A stretch of 64,000 bases of DNA from Lunularia cruciata (Eukaryota > Streptophyta > Marchantiopsida > Lunulariales > Lunulariaceae). Position numbers and translations under genes: made by a program. The stretch lies in assembly GCA_948567375.1 (NCBI GenBank), contig OX419758.1, positions 51,165,473-51,229,472 on the forward strand. The letters run 5' to 3'. Shown here one piece after another: positions 34,920 to 46,902 of this stretch; the stretch's first letter is position 1, and the number at the start of each line of letters is the position of its first letter. The notes below the pieces were generated by a model. The model saw only the letters and a program-made list of their open reading frames with translations, was not told the origin of the DNA and did no database searches.

Positions 34920-35145
34920 TAGTTGGTGACGTCCTTGTCACCAGTGAAGCTTTGAAGTCTTGGATGGCCGTCTGTGCATTTTGGAGGTGAGAAAGAGGTT
35001 CCCATGTGGCATCATGAAGGGAATACCCTTTCCAAAGGACCTTGTACTCTATATGTTTATGATGGCCTTGTTGAATATGGTGACACGCAAGGATATGATC
35101 GACTTTGTACTCCTCATGATCATTGATAGGGATAGGAAGAGGGGG
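34920..35145 (-). CDS. B chromodomain (open)
   Basis: Minus strand reads without stops: INDHEEYKVDHILACHH, then HIEYKVLWKGYSLHDATWEP and LSHLQNAQTAI, ending TSPTS and stop near the polypurine tract. Chromodomain features are present: first strand EEYKV, Trp in LWKGY, Trp in TWEP. In chromoviruses this C-terminal part of integrase binds modified histone tails and biases insertion to heterochromatin, which agrees with its home inside an older retrotransposon. Confidence 0.85.
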
Positions 35146-36162
35146 AGGTTGGACTCAAGAGGAAAAGGAAGAGGGGTTAGAAAAAAAGGGGTTTCAACTT
35201 GGAAAAATGAAAGACAAGGTGGATACACATGTGACAAGGTAAGGCAAGTCGATAAGCAACAGGAGAGACAATTTGGGTGATATCAAAGGGTCCTATCCAA
35301 TTAGGGGCAAGTTTACAAACTTAGGTATCAAGGGAGAGAAGGAGGTTACTAAAAGATAACATGACTTTATCACCAACTTCAAAGGTGAGATCACGACAAT
35401 GGTAGTCCGCATATTGTTTTTGGTGATTCTGAGCAACAAGGAGGTGAGACTTGGCTTGTTGGAGAGATTAGGATATAGTGGTCAAGAACGTGGAAGTATG
35501 AGGAACTTGAGATGGAGGGGGAGCAAGAAGAGAATCAGGAACAAGCGGATCTTGGCCAAAATTGAGAAAAAAGGAGAAAATCCGGTGCTTGCCTGTTTGG
35601 AATTCTTGTGGGCAAATTTTGCAGCTATAAGACATTCATCCCAATTGGTATGGTGGACATTGACAAAGGCATGCAACATATCCTCCAATGTACAATTTGC
35701 ATATTTGGTTTGTCCATCAATGTGAGGATGATAGGCCGTGGACAAAGCAAGCTTGGTGCCGAGTATCTAGAAGAGTGCTTGCCAAAACTTCCCTGTAAAT
35801 CAAGGATCACGGTCGGAGATGAGTACACATGGCATCTCATGATGCTTGAAGTCATTGTTGAAGTAGATTTGCGCTAAGGTTGGAGCATCCACGGTATCAC
35901 AGGTTAGTGCCAAGTGGATTTTCATACTAAGCTTATCCACAAACACCACGATTGCGGTGTGTCCTTGTTTTGTCTTTGGCAAGGATGTGATAAGATCCAA
36001 GCTCACATGCTCCCAACAAGCGGATGGAACAACGAGTGGTTAAAGAAGTCCACTCAGCTTTTGGTTTCTGGCCTTGTTATGTTGGTAGCTCTCATACAAT
36101 CGGACAAATTCTCAAACATCTTGTATCATGTTGGGCCACCACCATTGATGTTGGTGGGTACC
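35146..36162 (-). pseudogene. B integrase core and C-terminal module
   Basis: 35800-36006 reads MSLDLITSLPKTKQGHTAIVVF (first catalytic Asp in SLDL) and VLISDRDP (second Asp in SDRD). 35482-35745 reads STAYHPHIDGQTKYAN, where the third catalytic residue, normally Glu of G-Q-T-E, is Lys. NSKQASTGFSPFF follows. The solo LTR at 36163 splits the zinc-finger part from the core. The Glu to Lys change predicts loss of strand transfer. Confidence 0.82.
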
Positions 36163-36919
36163 TATAATACCAAGAGCTAGCCATATGATCTAGATGTGAA
36201 ATTTGGTTTGGTAACATCTAGAATGATGTTATACATGATGGTAAAAATAGATAAAATAGAAGTATCACCAAAAGAGTACTTCTACTAATAGGGCAGAAAC
36301 CAAAATAGACTTGAGAACCTTAGAACCAATAGCTAGACATATGATTTAAAGGTGAGAATTGGTTTGGTAACATCTGGAAGGATGTTACACATGATAGAAT
36401 AGACAGATCAGAAAGAGGTATCACCAAAAGGGGACTTCTACTAATAGAGTAGGAACCGAAATAGGCCTGAAATCTTTGAAGGCAATTTTAGAGGCCTAAA
36501 CGGATGAATTAGGCCTCAAAAATGTGCAAATGCCCCCCCCAACAAAGGAAAGGCTGGCCTTCCCTCCCCCCTGCTTTGTCTCATCCCCCTGCTTTGTCTC
36601 ATTGAGAGCTTTCCAATGGTACCTTACTCACATGATTCTGAGATTCCTACAAGAAGATTCCCTAAAAGATTCCCTCCGGTCAAAGCTTGTTTGACCAACC
36701 AAATAGGACCTAGACCAGATATGTCACCCATCCAAGTAAGTAATCCAAGGTTGGAGCTTGCTGACATGTCACCTATCTATGTCCCTAATCCTATGGTGGA
36801 GCTTCCTTGGAGGAGATCCTCTTTGTCTATGTAATAAAGAGAAGGTGCTCCCTTGGGGCATCGAATGTTTGAGTGTGCAATCTGTGTTTTCTCTCTTCTC
36901 TTGTCCTCAGAGTATTACA
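36163..36919 (+). repeat. Solo LTR of family A (A2 subtype) inside B
   Basis: 757 bp, in the opposite orientation to its host B element, from TATAATACCAAG to GAGTATTACA, very close to the A2 LTRs including the 156-bp internal duplication and a C8 run at 36533-36540 (the G run of A2 on the other strand). Extra internal duplication of tttgtctcat is seen near 36575-36602. Flanking 5-mers GTACC and ATACT agree at three of five. It is the innermost layer of the nest. Confidence 0.88.
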
Positions 36920-37740
36920 ATACTCAAGGTCTTGTCCACACCCATGTGACCAGCGATGGGTAAATCATGGGTTTCTTGAAGGCGCACAAGTCGAAGATCA
37001 CCTTTTGTTGGAACATAGATCCGGTCCTCATGGAATAAAAGGCCCTCCTTGATGGAGAAGGTGTTGTACTACTTATCGCATGCCATAAGGCAACCATGTA
37101 CCATTTGGAAGAAGGGATCTTGGAGTAGAGCTAACTGAAACTTGTTTTGGACCTTGGAGGCAACTGACACTGTTGAAATTGCCGTTGTGATGAGAGGAAG
37201 AGACTTCAAATCAGATCATCGTGATAAAGCATCAAGGATGACATGGAACTGACCTGGTTTGTACTCAAGTTTGATATCATACAGTTGGAGTTGTTCCTCC
37301 CATCGATGATATCGACTCTTCATGTGTTCTAAGTGTAAGGTCTGCAACAATGGTTTGTGATCAGTTCGCATGATCACTTGTTTCCCCAAGAGGTAATGCC
37401 TCCATACCTTGGTGGCGTATACCATTGCAAGTTGTTCTTGTTCTCAAGTAGAGTAGTTTTATTTAGAAATCTTGAGTTGGCAAGACACAAAAGCAATGGG
37501 ATGGAGTCCATTTGGGAATTCTTGTTGTAGCACGGCTCAAATTGCAAAGTTAGAAGCATCAAAATCAACCACACAAGGTAGTTGAGGATCATATGGTTCA
37601 AGAATGGTCTTGAAGACACCATATGCTTTAACTTCTAGAATGCTTCTTCATGCTTGGTGGTCCACTGGAAGCTCAAGTTCTTCCACAAGAGGTCAGTCAA
37701 TGGTGTAGCCACATGAGCATAATAATGGATGAACAATTGG
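36920..37740 (-). pseudogene. B RNase H and integrase zinc-finger region
   Basis: 37216-37425 encodes the RNase H C-terminal half: VYATKVWRHYLLGKQVIMRTDHKPLLQ and YKPGQFHVILDALSR, with the TDH and final D-A-L-S-R acidic residues kept. 37430-37620 holds the N-terminal part with stops. 36920-37010 gives the integrase finger, ending where the solo LTR entered. Confidence 0.82.
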
Positions 37741-38663
37741 TAAAAACTTTACCAATCCATTAAATGCTCATACTTTTGTAGCATCCTTTGGGGTAGGCCA
37801 ATCAGTAATGGCCTTGATTTTCTCTTTTTCCATCTTGATCCCCTCTGATGAGATCTTATGACCCAAGAAGGTAACCTCCTTCTGCCAAAAGGCACATTTG
37901 ACTTCTTGCAGTAAAATTTCTATTGTCGTAGTTGTCTTAGGACTTCTTGCACATGATTCACATGTTCTGCCTCTATCTTGCTATAGATTAAGATATCATC
38001 CAAGAACAACACCACAAACTGATCCAATAGTCCATCGAACACCCAATGCATCTGATCCATGAAGACTGTTGGAGCATTCGTGAGTCCAAAAGATAGAACT
38101 CTCCACTTAAAATGCCCATACTTGGTGCAAACGACAATCTTTTGCACATCCTCTCTATCAATAAGAATTTGCCAATAGCCGCTACGAAGATCCAACTTGG
38201 AAAAGTAGCGTGCTCTACTTAGTTGATCAAGCAAGTCATTGATTCGAGGCAGGGGATATGCATTCTTCACGGTTTGCTTATTGAACTCATGCTAATCAAT
38301 ACCAAAATAAAATCCTCCATCCTTCTTTGGAACAAATAGTACCGGTGCTCCCCAAGGAGAGGTACTATGTCGTATGAAGTCCTTCTCCAACAACTCTATA
38401 AGTGTTGTTTGCAACTCCTCCAACTCCTTTGGTGAGAGCCGATAGGTTGGTCTACTCATTGGAGTACTCCCTAGCAATAGCTTGATCTTGAAGGGCATAC
38501 CTCGATCGGAGGGTAATCCTTTTGGTAGATCATCTGGAAACACGTTTGCAAACTCCTTAACTATCCAATCAATCATTGCTTGATGAGGCTCTCGGCCCTT
38601 CAAAGATTGTTCTTGTGCAATTGGCTTGATCCACACCGTGAATACAGACTTATCTTCCTCCAA
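37741..38663 (-). pseudogene. B reverse transcriptase
   Basis: 38292-38663 carries the N-terminal part: FPDDLPKGLPSDRGMPFKIKL, YRLSPKELEELQ, SPWGAPVLFVPKKDGG. 37920-38270 carries the palm: AYPLPRINDLLDQLSRARYF, LDLRSGYWQI, SFGLTNAPTVF and the catalytic VLFLDDILIYSK. The two frames are separated by a stop; the thumb at 37741-37915 is frameshifted. The catalytic aspartates are intact. Confidence 0.88.
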
Positions 38664-39250
38664 AGCTTGCTCTATGGCTGCTTTACTAACAAACTTCCCT
38701 TTTAGGGACTCATCTCTCTTCCAAGCTTGCTCCTTGGTTGCCTTCTTGGCAAACTTACCATCTTGGGACTCATCTCCCTACCAGGTTTGCTCTATGGCTA
38801 CCTTCTCAACAAACTTCCCATCTTGGGACTGATGATTCTTAAGTGTCTTACTTAGAGGTGCTAGACAACCTAATCGGAAATTCTTACCTTGGTGTTGTAC
38901 TTGAATTTGGCATTGGGTCCAATCAAATTGAACCTTATGATATTCAAGCCAAGGTAGACCCAAAATGATATCATAGTGTAGAGGTGCCACTACAAACCTC
39001 ATACACACCAAATGCTCCTTTCCAATCTTGAAGGTAATAAGATGCAAGGTGCGGAATGCATAACCCTTTCTACCATCTGCCATCATCAAACTCCAATCAC
39101 TAGCTTGATAGGAATACCCAATTCCTTTGCTACTTGCATAGATATACAATTCTCTAAATTTCTAGAATCAACCAAAATCCTACATCCCCAATTAGATATC
39201 ATACCTTACAAGTGAAACAAACTTGCATAAGTCGAGCCTTCAATCCCATT
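38664..39250 (-). pseudogene. B protease and linker
   Basis: 38778-39149 includes MADGRKGYAFRTLHLITF, CMRFVVAPLHYDIILGLPWLEYHKVQFDW, the retropepsin C-terminal half and connection. The active-site region at about 39150-39200 reads in another frame (gattttggttgattctag on the minus strand, i.e. ILVDSR), so Asp-Ser is recognisable but the Gly is Arg. A 66-bp imperfect repeat, including (c/t)aagcttgctc(c/t)(a/t)tgg(c/t)tgc, occurs at about 38660-38825 (three units). Confidence 0.75.
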
Positions 39251-40450
39251 GGAACTAATCAAGCTCCCAATAGGTGCCTCAAAATCTCCTTCTGGGATTC
39301 TTTGTTTCCCTGATCATTCTACTCCACAACCTCCACCTGGGTAACTTGTCGAGGTTATCCATTCTTGAGTGGATATTCAGCAATGCGATGCCCTAATTGG
39401 CAACAATAAAAACACCCACCATTTTGTCGCAATTTCTCTCTATCTGCCGTGCCAAGTGGTCTTCATTGAATGGCATCAATCCCCATTGGTGTTGGCTCCT
39501 CTACTTGTGTGTAGTGTATTGGTAGGCTCTGTGGAGGTTGAGGTTGAGGCCAAGTGGTTGCCACCAAGGAATCAAAACATTCGGCCAACCGCATGGCTTC
39601 TTCCAAGTGTTGTGGCTCTGCATGGTTACCTCTAATTTGGTTCTCACCTTCAAGCCCCTCACAAATTGATCCAGAGCTTCACCTTCCAATATATCTAGAA
39701 TTTGCATGATGGTGTTTTGGAACTACGTGATGTACCTTCTTACAGAACCAATCTATTTCAACTCTGCCAACTTATCTCGTGCAGCTTGTGTAGCATTTAT
39801 AGCTTGGAACCGACTAATTATTGCGCTCTTGAATTCTACCCATGTCAAGATTGGTGCAACCATTTGTTATTCAGCTCGCTCCACTCGGAATCTCCACCAT
39901 AGCTTTGCTGCTCCATCCAATTGGCTAGAAGCCAAGAGAATTTGTTTTTATTCGTCTTGTAGATTGGTAGCTTCAAAATAACGTTCACAATCAAACACAA
40001 AATTCTCCACTCCACCCGGAAGATTCTTGCTTTCAAATACCTTGGGTTTAGGGAATCTGATCCGATCTTCTCCTTCTCGAATTGGTACTCTCTCCACCTG
40101 CTCTTGTTGTCAAAGATCTCATTCATCCAACAATCAAGTAAGGTGCTTGATTTGTTGTTGCATAGCAAGGATAACATTGGATATTGCCACAATGGTTGCT
40201 ACTCTATCACACCACCCCTAATCTATCTAATTTACTAACACATAGAAACAACAAGTCCACCATTCTCCATAAGTTACAACCAGAAGCACCAAGGGTTCCT
40301 CAGATATGGTGATCATATGCATAAAATCTTGTCCAAAGTGCAAGGTGATGAATTGTGTGAAGCAATGTTTGGGTAGTATTTGGATGCAAAAATCCCAATG
40401 GTTTGTTGGAAGTGGATTTGGTGGTCCATAAATTCCATCCATCCCATTCC
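39251..40450 (-). pseudogene. B gag
   Basis: Fragments in several frames: 39501-39707 QILDILEGEALDQFVRGLK, a typical gag segment; 39845-40192 with the capsid part; a zinc-knuckle remnant CFYCCQLGHRIAEY near 39375-39420, where the last Cys is Tyr. No continuous frame. Confidence 0.75.
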
Positions 40451-40464
40451 TGCTCTGATACCAA
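40450..40464 (-). promoter_or_regulatory. B primer binding site
   Basis: Minus strand TTGGTATCAGAGCAG directly after the LTR end, an exact match to the plant initiator-methionine tRNA type (TGGTATCAGAGC). Confidence 0.93.
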
Positions 40465-40662
40465 TGTAAAAGACCAAATCCGAGGAGAGAAATAGGAGAA
40501 TGGAAACTCACATTGGGACACTTGAATGAGGGAAAACTCCAAATGCCTAGCATGAGCTTTGGCTTTGGTATTTATAGGTAGCATACAAGGCCTTTGAGAA
40601 GCTTCCTCAAGCCTCTTTCTTAGAGTGCAAGCCAAGTTAACTAGGAAGCTTTTCAAGAAGCT
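40465..40662 (-). repeat. B 5' LTR remnant
   Basis: Matches 34507-34704 almost perfectly and then stops within aagcttttcaagaagctt. The following base onward (ggtgaagtttggtgaagtatc) is A3 RT sequence. About 200 bp of the LTR has been deleted together with A3 flank. Confidence 0.9.
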
Positions 40663-42717
40663 TGGTGAAGTTTGGTGAAGTATCTTGCCTCATTTAGTTG
40701 ATCAAACAAGTCATCCATGCAAGGTAATGGATATTTCTTTTGTTTGTTGATTCATGCGCATTGTTCCATCCTCCTTCACCAACAATATCAGAGCCCATAT
40801 GATGATAAATTGGGTTGGATAAACCTCTTCTACAACATATCCTCAATTTGAGCCTTACACTCCTCCAACTCATGAAGTGATAGTCAAAATGGAGCCTTAT
40901 AAGAAGGTGTCTTCCCAAGAAGTATCTCAATTTTATGATCCACTCTCCCTTTTGGTAGTAAACCTACAACTAATTCATCCAAAAAGACATATTGGAACTC
41001 ATTGACCACATTTTTCAATTCCTCATGAACTTTTCCATTGTGTTGGGCACTTTGGATCTCTCTTATTAAACCCATAAAACATCTATCTGTCTTACCAATA
41101 GATGTGGTCCTTATGACATGCAGAGGCAGAGGCAGCTATCGCCTTTGTGACCTTCCTTTAACCCCAAAGATCTTCCATTGACTAATTTTCACTACATTTT
41201 TTCTCCAATCTACCATCGGGTTGTAGTGCTCTATCCATGTTATACCTAAGATTGCATCATAACGAGCTAGTGGTATCATTCACTACTCAATTGCGTCTTG
41301 ATACCCTCCTCTAGAGAGTATTACCTTTCTAGATAATAACTCAATCCTCTTTGTTTGACCATTAGGTAACTCTACTTCATCCTTTGTATCCTTCTCTAGT
41401 TCCATTCCTAACCTTATTGCAATAGAGCAAGACAATAACTTCTTCTATTGCCCCAAGGTCTATCAACGCTCTCACCAGATTGCCTTCTAGCATTCCATTT
41501 ATAACAATTAATTGTGTGTTTATCTTCCTCCATCTATGCACACTTGTCCTCTTCCTTCCCCTACTTTTACTCTTCTTTACCAAGACAATAAGGCCACAAG
41601 GTGCATTCGCTAGCAATCTTCATTTTTTGATGTGGTTTCCATATCTTCCTCTTCAATTTGTCTCTCCATGTGGTTCAAAATCCCTTGTATGGAAGTTAAG
41701 GACCTCTAAGATGACGAGCACGACAATTGATGGCTATATGCCCAATTCAACCACAATTATAACATCATCATTGTTCTACTTGAGCCCCTTCTCCTCATGG
41801 GACTCCTTCTCTCTTTTCTTTGACTTGTCCTCATTCTCCTTGGAAAGAGCGTGCTCCTTGATCTGGGAACCAAATGCTGCCAAATTCCACAGGAATTGGT
41901 CTACTAAAATGGTGCATCTTACCCAATAGTTTTGCATCGGTGTTATCACTTCACTTCCTCCAAGCGCCCTAGCTATTCTTTGAGCGTAAGCAATGGCTTC
42001 AAAAATTTTACAAGGATTTTGCACCATTACCTCTTGGAAAATCCGCTCTTTTAATCCTCTCTTGAAATTATCAAGAGCTTTGGCTGTACTCATATTGGTT
42101 ATCACAACATGTAGATCCAAAAATGCCTTCACATACTCTTCTATGCTATTCTTTTGCTTCAACTCCTACAGTCTGGTTCAAGCCATTTTGCACGGAATCC
42201 ATAGATTAGAAATTCTTGAGCAACCCTTCTTGCATGGCTGTCCAAGTGACCTCTCTTCCTTCTATCAATAATGATCATTCTCAAGCATCATACCATGTGA
42301 GGGCTTCATCAATCAAGTACCCACATGCAAACACACCTATGGAATGATTAGGGATCTTTGCTGTGAACAATCAAAGGCATTGATTCATTCTTTCCACTAC
42401 TCCCATGGAATGCTAACCTTTGTAAGGCTTGACATTGCATATCATTTCCATTTGTAGTAACAATGTGGCTTGGTTGTTGATTGGAATCGATGTCATCGGC
42501 ATGAATAACTCTTTAGGTACTTTGATCAATGGTGTTGGTTGTTGAGACAACTTCCCTTCTTGCATTACTTGATTGTTCTTGATAGTACATTTTTGATTTT
42601 GCAATTCCTCCATTGTCATCTTGATTTCCCAAAACTAGTTCAACATTCCTTGCAACTACTCTTGCAACTATGGATCCATGATTCTTACATGCGGCCAATG
42701 TTCAATTGATTCAGATT
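40663..42717 (-). pseudogene. A3 5' half: RT, protease, gag
   Basis: 40663-41075 RT N-terminal part with YKAPF and the QSAQ linker; 41377-41616 protease with VNGMLEGNLVRALIDLGAIE, active site Asp-Leu-Gly; 41776-42162 gag capsid EEYVKAFLDLHVVITNM and KALDNFKRGLKERIFQEV; 42413-42700 gag N-terminus around LLQMEMICNVKPYKG. All frames broken. Confidence 0.85.
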
Positions 42718-43415
42718 TGTAACACCCATTTGTGCATGTGTATGGTATTGTGATATTTAGTTTGGTATTACAAGTACTTGAGAGATATTATTTATATAGA
42801 GATAAAGGATGGTTCTACCTTAGTAATGATTAGCTAAAGTTAGTCATAACTAAGATAGACGGGAAATTACTTTAGAAGAAGTGGAAAAGATGAACATCAC
42901 TATTTTAGATTCTAGTGTGTTGACTTGGTAATATTCCTAGGTGTTTGGCTTTGAGGAAAGAGTTGAGAACTCTTGGACCCACAAGCCTTTTCATTTTAGA
43001 TTCTTCCATAGGCCAAGGATAGCCCATGCAAAGAAATCCTTGACTTCATGGTTGGGTCAAGATAAGTCCACATGCTTAGGAGAATATTCCCATGAGTATG
43101 GATATTCCTTAAGCTTTTTGACTTTATTTAACTTTATTTAACTTTTAGCCTAGTAACTTGAGTTACTCCAATAATTAACAACTTTGGTGCATAATTATTT
43201 CTCCAGTATATAAACTAGGGGTGGGGAGGTACTCATCATCCTTTCATTTGCAATTACCTCTCTCATTGAGTTCTCTAATGAGCAACAATTTGAGTCTTGG
43301 AGTGTTAGTCTTGGAAGAGTATGATGGAGTTGGGGTTCTTTGCCTTCTTAGTCCATGGTGCGCTACCATGATAGTTATCAAAGGTTCATCCTGATTGAGA
43401 AACAGGCCAGCTCAC
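42718..43415 (+). repeat. LTR-like insert (solo LTR of another family?)
   Basis: Replaces about 200 bp of A3 leader. Starts TGTAACACCC and can end at CAGCTCACA; a promoter-like TATATAAAC lies at 43208-43216. No similarity to the A, B or C LTRs in this window. No target duplication is evident (AGATT left, AATCC right). The TG...CA frame and the TATA box favour a solo LTR, but this is tentative. Strand is given by the TATA box. Confidence 0.5.
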
Positions 43416-43791
43416 AAATCCATAACATCATAATAGAATGTAGAGTATCAAATTCCACTCTTTGTTGTATACCATCACAGGTAGAATATACCGGGTTTGG
43501 TGAATTCATCACTTTGTCCATGAATTTTACTCCAAAGTGATAAACAAGAGATACTCTCATTTGCTCACACCAAATGTACATAATCTTGATGTGGAATGGA
43601 TTCAAGAATGGGAAGCTAGGTGTAGGAACTTTCCCTCCTAGTGCCTCCATCCCATCCTCTCTCTAAAACACTTCCCAAGTTTAGCAATTGCACTATGTTT
43701 TCTCTCCTCAAATTACTCAATTTCACTAGCTCATGTTCTTCCAAGAGGGATGATCCACTCTCTTGGATTAAAACACTTGCTTTGATACCAT
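43416..43791 (-). pseudogene. A3 leader with ORF0 remnant and primer site
   Basis: 43378-43650 includes NPFHIKIMYIWCEQMRVSL and MNSPNPV, the first ORF0 module as in A2; the second module was lost to the insert at 42718-43415. The primer site TGGTATCAAAGC lies at 43779-43790 next to the LTR. Confidence 0.78.
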
Positions 43792-44392
43792 TGTAATACT
43801 CCAAAGATAAGAGAACTCTCCAAGAGAGACACAAGGGAGAAAATACAAGTTTCACACTCAATGCTCTAATGCCCCCAAGAAGCACCTTCTCTTTATTATA
43901 TAGCAAAAGGAATCCACTCAAACTAAGCTCCACCCTTGGATCAGATACATGGATTGGTGACCTGTCAGTAAGCTCCATCATTGGATTAGTTTTTTGGATG
44001 GGTGACATGTCAATCCTTGTCCTATTTAGTTGGTCAAATGGGTTTGACCAAAGAGAATCTTTAGGGAATCTTCTTGTACGTTGTTCAAAATCACGTGGAT
44101 GAGGTACCATTAGAAAGCTCTTAATGAGATGAATCATGGAGAGAGAAGGTTAGAACTTTTATCTCCCTTAGGAGAAGGATTCTTTCCATTTTCAAGGCCT
44201 TGTTCATCAGTTTATGCCTCCAAAAGTGGCTCTAAAGTCTTAAGGCTATTTTTGGCTTCTGTCCTATTAGTAGAAGTACTCTTTTGGTGACACCTTTGTC
44301 TGATCTTCCTAACCCATTGTACATAACATCCTTCTAGATGTTACCAAGCCAAATTTCACCTCTAGATAATATATCTAGCTACTTGTATTACA
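43792..44392 (-). repeat. A3 5' LTR
   Basis: TGTAATACTCC...TGTATTACA, 601 bp, the same length as its partner at 31510-32110 but clearly diverged from it. Confidence 0.92.
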
Positions 44393-46902
44393 TTTAAGCC
44401 CCGATAGTCAATGCACATGTATATTATACCATCCTTTTTCTCCACAAATAAGAAGATAAACCCTTTTTGCAGCATATCCTCAATTCTAGCCTTACACTCC
44501 TCCAACTCATGAGGTGATAGATGATATGGAGCCTTACAAGGACGTATCTTCCTAAAAAATATCTCAATTTTATGCTCTACTTTCCTTTTTGGTGGTAATC
44601 TTGAAGGTAGATCTTTAAGGAGACATCTTTGAAAACTCATTGACCACATCTTTGAATTTCTCAGGAATTTCTCTATGGAGTTGTGCACTTTAGACTTCTC
44701 TTATTAGACCCATGAAACATCTGTCTTATAGATATTTGTTGTCCCTATGACATAGAGAGGCAATTCTTGCATGTTTGATCTTTCTTTAAACCCAATATCC
44801 TTGCATTGGCAAGTTCTCACTACTTTCTCCCTCCAATTGACCATATGGTTGTAATGCTCCATCCAAAACATATCTAAGATTGCATCATAACAAGCTAACC
44901 ATATTACTCACCACTCAATTGTTTCTTGATATACTTTTATAGAGAGTGTAACCTTTTTTAGTAATGACTCAATTCTCTCTATCTGCCCATAACGTAGCTC
45001 TACTTCTACATTCTCATCCTTCTCTAGATCATCTTTGATCTTATTGTAATAAAGCAAGATAAGAAATTCTTTCTTGCTCCAAGGTCTATCAATACTCTCA
45101 TATGATTGCCTTCTAAGACTCCATTCACAACAATAATCAATTGTGAGTTTATCTTCCTTCATCTTTGTACACTTGTCCTCTTCCTCTTCTTGCATTTTTT
45201 GCTTCTACATTGAACCAGCAAAGCCTTGAGGTACATTTATTGGTGATCTTTGTTTTTTGATGTGATTTTTGAATCCTCCTCTTCAATTTGTCTCTCTATG
45301 CTATTCAAAGATAGTTTGTATGAAGGCAAATGGCCTCTAGGGAGATGAGCATAGCAATTGATGGCCATGTGCTCAACTTAGCAGTAATTGTAACAGTGAA
45401 ATTGTTCTACTTGAGTCCCTTCTCCTTGTGGGACTCCATCTCTCCTTTCTTCCTCCGTCCCCATTCTCCTTGGAATGGTCGTGCTCCTTGGTCTTGAAAC
45501 CAAATTCATAGGAATTGGTCCACCAAAATGATGTGTTTTAGCCCAATAATATTGAATCAAGACTACTGCTTCACCTTCTCCAAGCACCCTTGCTATTCTC
45601 TTAGTGCAAGAAATGTCTTCAAAAATAGTGTGAGGATTTTGTACCATGAACTGGGCAAATTTGCTCTTTTAACACTCATTTAAAATTGTCCATAGCTTTT
45701 GTTGGACTCATGTCAATTATATTGCAACTTGTAGATCAAGAAATGCCTCCACATACTCTTGTATGTTTTTTTTGTACTTGAACTCCCATAGTCAAGTTTG
45801 GGCCATCTGCACAATATTCATAGATTGGAAGTTCTTTTGCAGCTCTTCTTGCATTGCCATCCAAGTGACCTCTCTTCCTTTGCCAACATTGTTTGTTCCC
45901 AAGAATCATATCATGTGAGGGCTTTATTAGTCAAGTACCTATATGCAAACATGCATACGGAATGATTAGATCTCCGTTGTGAATAATCAAAAGTATCAAT
46001 TCATTCTTGAAATATAATTCTCTACTATTCCCATGGAACATTGCACCTTGTAAGGCTTGATATTGTATATCTTCTTCATTTGTAGCAACAATGTGGCTTC
46101 ATTGTTGATTGAGGTCAATATCATTGGCATGACTGACTCTCTAGGTACCTCAACTATAGATACTAGGTTTTGAGATAGTTCTACTTCTTGCATTTCCATA
46201 TCATTTGTAAAGGTATGTACTTAACTTTGCAATGCCTCCATGGTCATCGTGATCTTTTGAAACTAGTTCAACATCCTGTGCATTCCTTGCATCAAATCTT
46301 CTAATTGTGGTTCCATGATTACTACAAACGGCAATGCTCAAATGCTACTTCTTACTTCAATAAGGAGTTAATATGATCACTTGAGAGGAAGCTCGGACTA
46401 TTGGGACTTCAAAGGCTATTATTGTTGATAATGTTCCTCACAAAATTACAAGCTACAAAATCCCTAAACATCCCTTTTGTCTAACCACATAACAAATTTC
46501 TACTTGAGTGTTGAAAGGGAGAGGATTTAGTATATTTGGATCCATCACAACCAAATGTAGATTATCAAATCCCACTCTCTATCATAGATCACTACAAGTA
46601 GAATATCATGTTTGATATATTCATCATTATATCAATGAACTCTATTTTGGAAGGGTAAACAAGATATGCTCTCACTTGCTCTTGTTAGATATACATAATC
46701 TTGATGTGGAACAAATTCAAGAATAGAAAGTGAGGTGCAAGAAATTGTCCTCTAGGAGGGTCCATCCTATCCTCTCTTTCAACACTCATAATCTCTCAAT
46801 TTCACTACAGTTTCTCTTCTCAAAATTACTCAATCTCAATAGCCCATGTTCCTCCAAGAGGTGTGATCCACTCTCTTGGATTGAAACACTTGCTTTGATA
46901 CC
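44393..46902 (-). pseudogene. A4 5' half: RT, protease, gag, ORF0
   Basis: Continuation of A4 right of the A3 insertion. 44393-44688 RT ([31 protein letters not shown]); 44908-45195 protease/linker, with the active-site codons near 45085 reading Asp-Leu-Gly; 45378-45647 and 45996-46199 gag (QNPHTIFEDISCTKRIARVL, EATLLLQMKKIYNIKPYK); 46370-46760 ORF0 traces; primer site TGGTATCAAAGC at 46890-46901. Confidence 0.85.

Larger units (their letters stand above)
34507..40662 (-). mobile_element. Family B chromovirus, nested in A3
   Basis: Minus-strand Ty3/gypsy element: 5' LTR remnant 40465-40662, primer site, gag, protease, RT, RNase H, integrase, chromodomain, polypurine tract, 3' LTR 34507-34905. 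Over their shared 198 bp the two LTRs differ at only about three positions, so B is recent. Its right end is cut: half of the 5' LTR and about 75 bp of the adjoining A3 RT are missing, so no target duplication remains. It carries a solo A LTR at 36163-36919. Confidence 0.92.
31510..44392 (-). mobile_element. Family A element A3, nested in A4
   Basis: LTRs 31510-32110 and 43792-44392, both 601 bp. Flanking 5-mers TTTAG and TTTAA agree at four of five bases and sit within A4 RT sequence that is contiguous in A2 (ctgattgagaccccgatag). A3 itself is interrupted by element B (34507-40662) and by a second LTR-like insert (42718-43415). Its LTRs differ more from each other than those of A2, so it is older than A2 but younger than A4. 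Confidence 0.92.
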
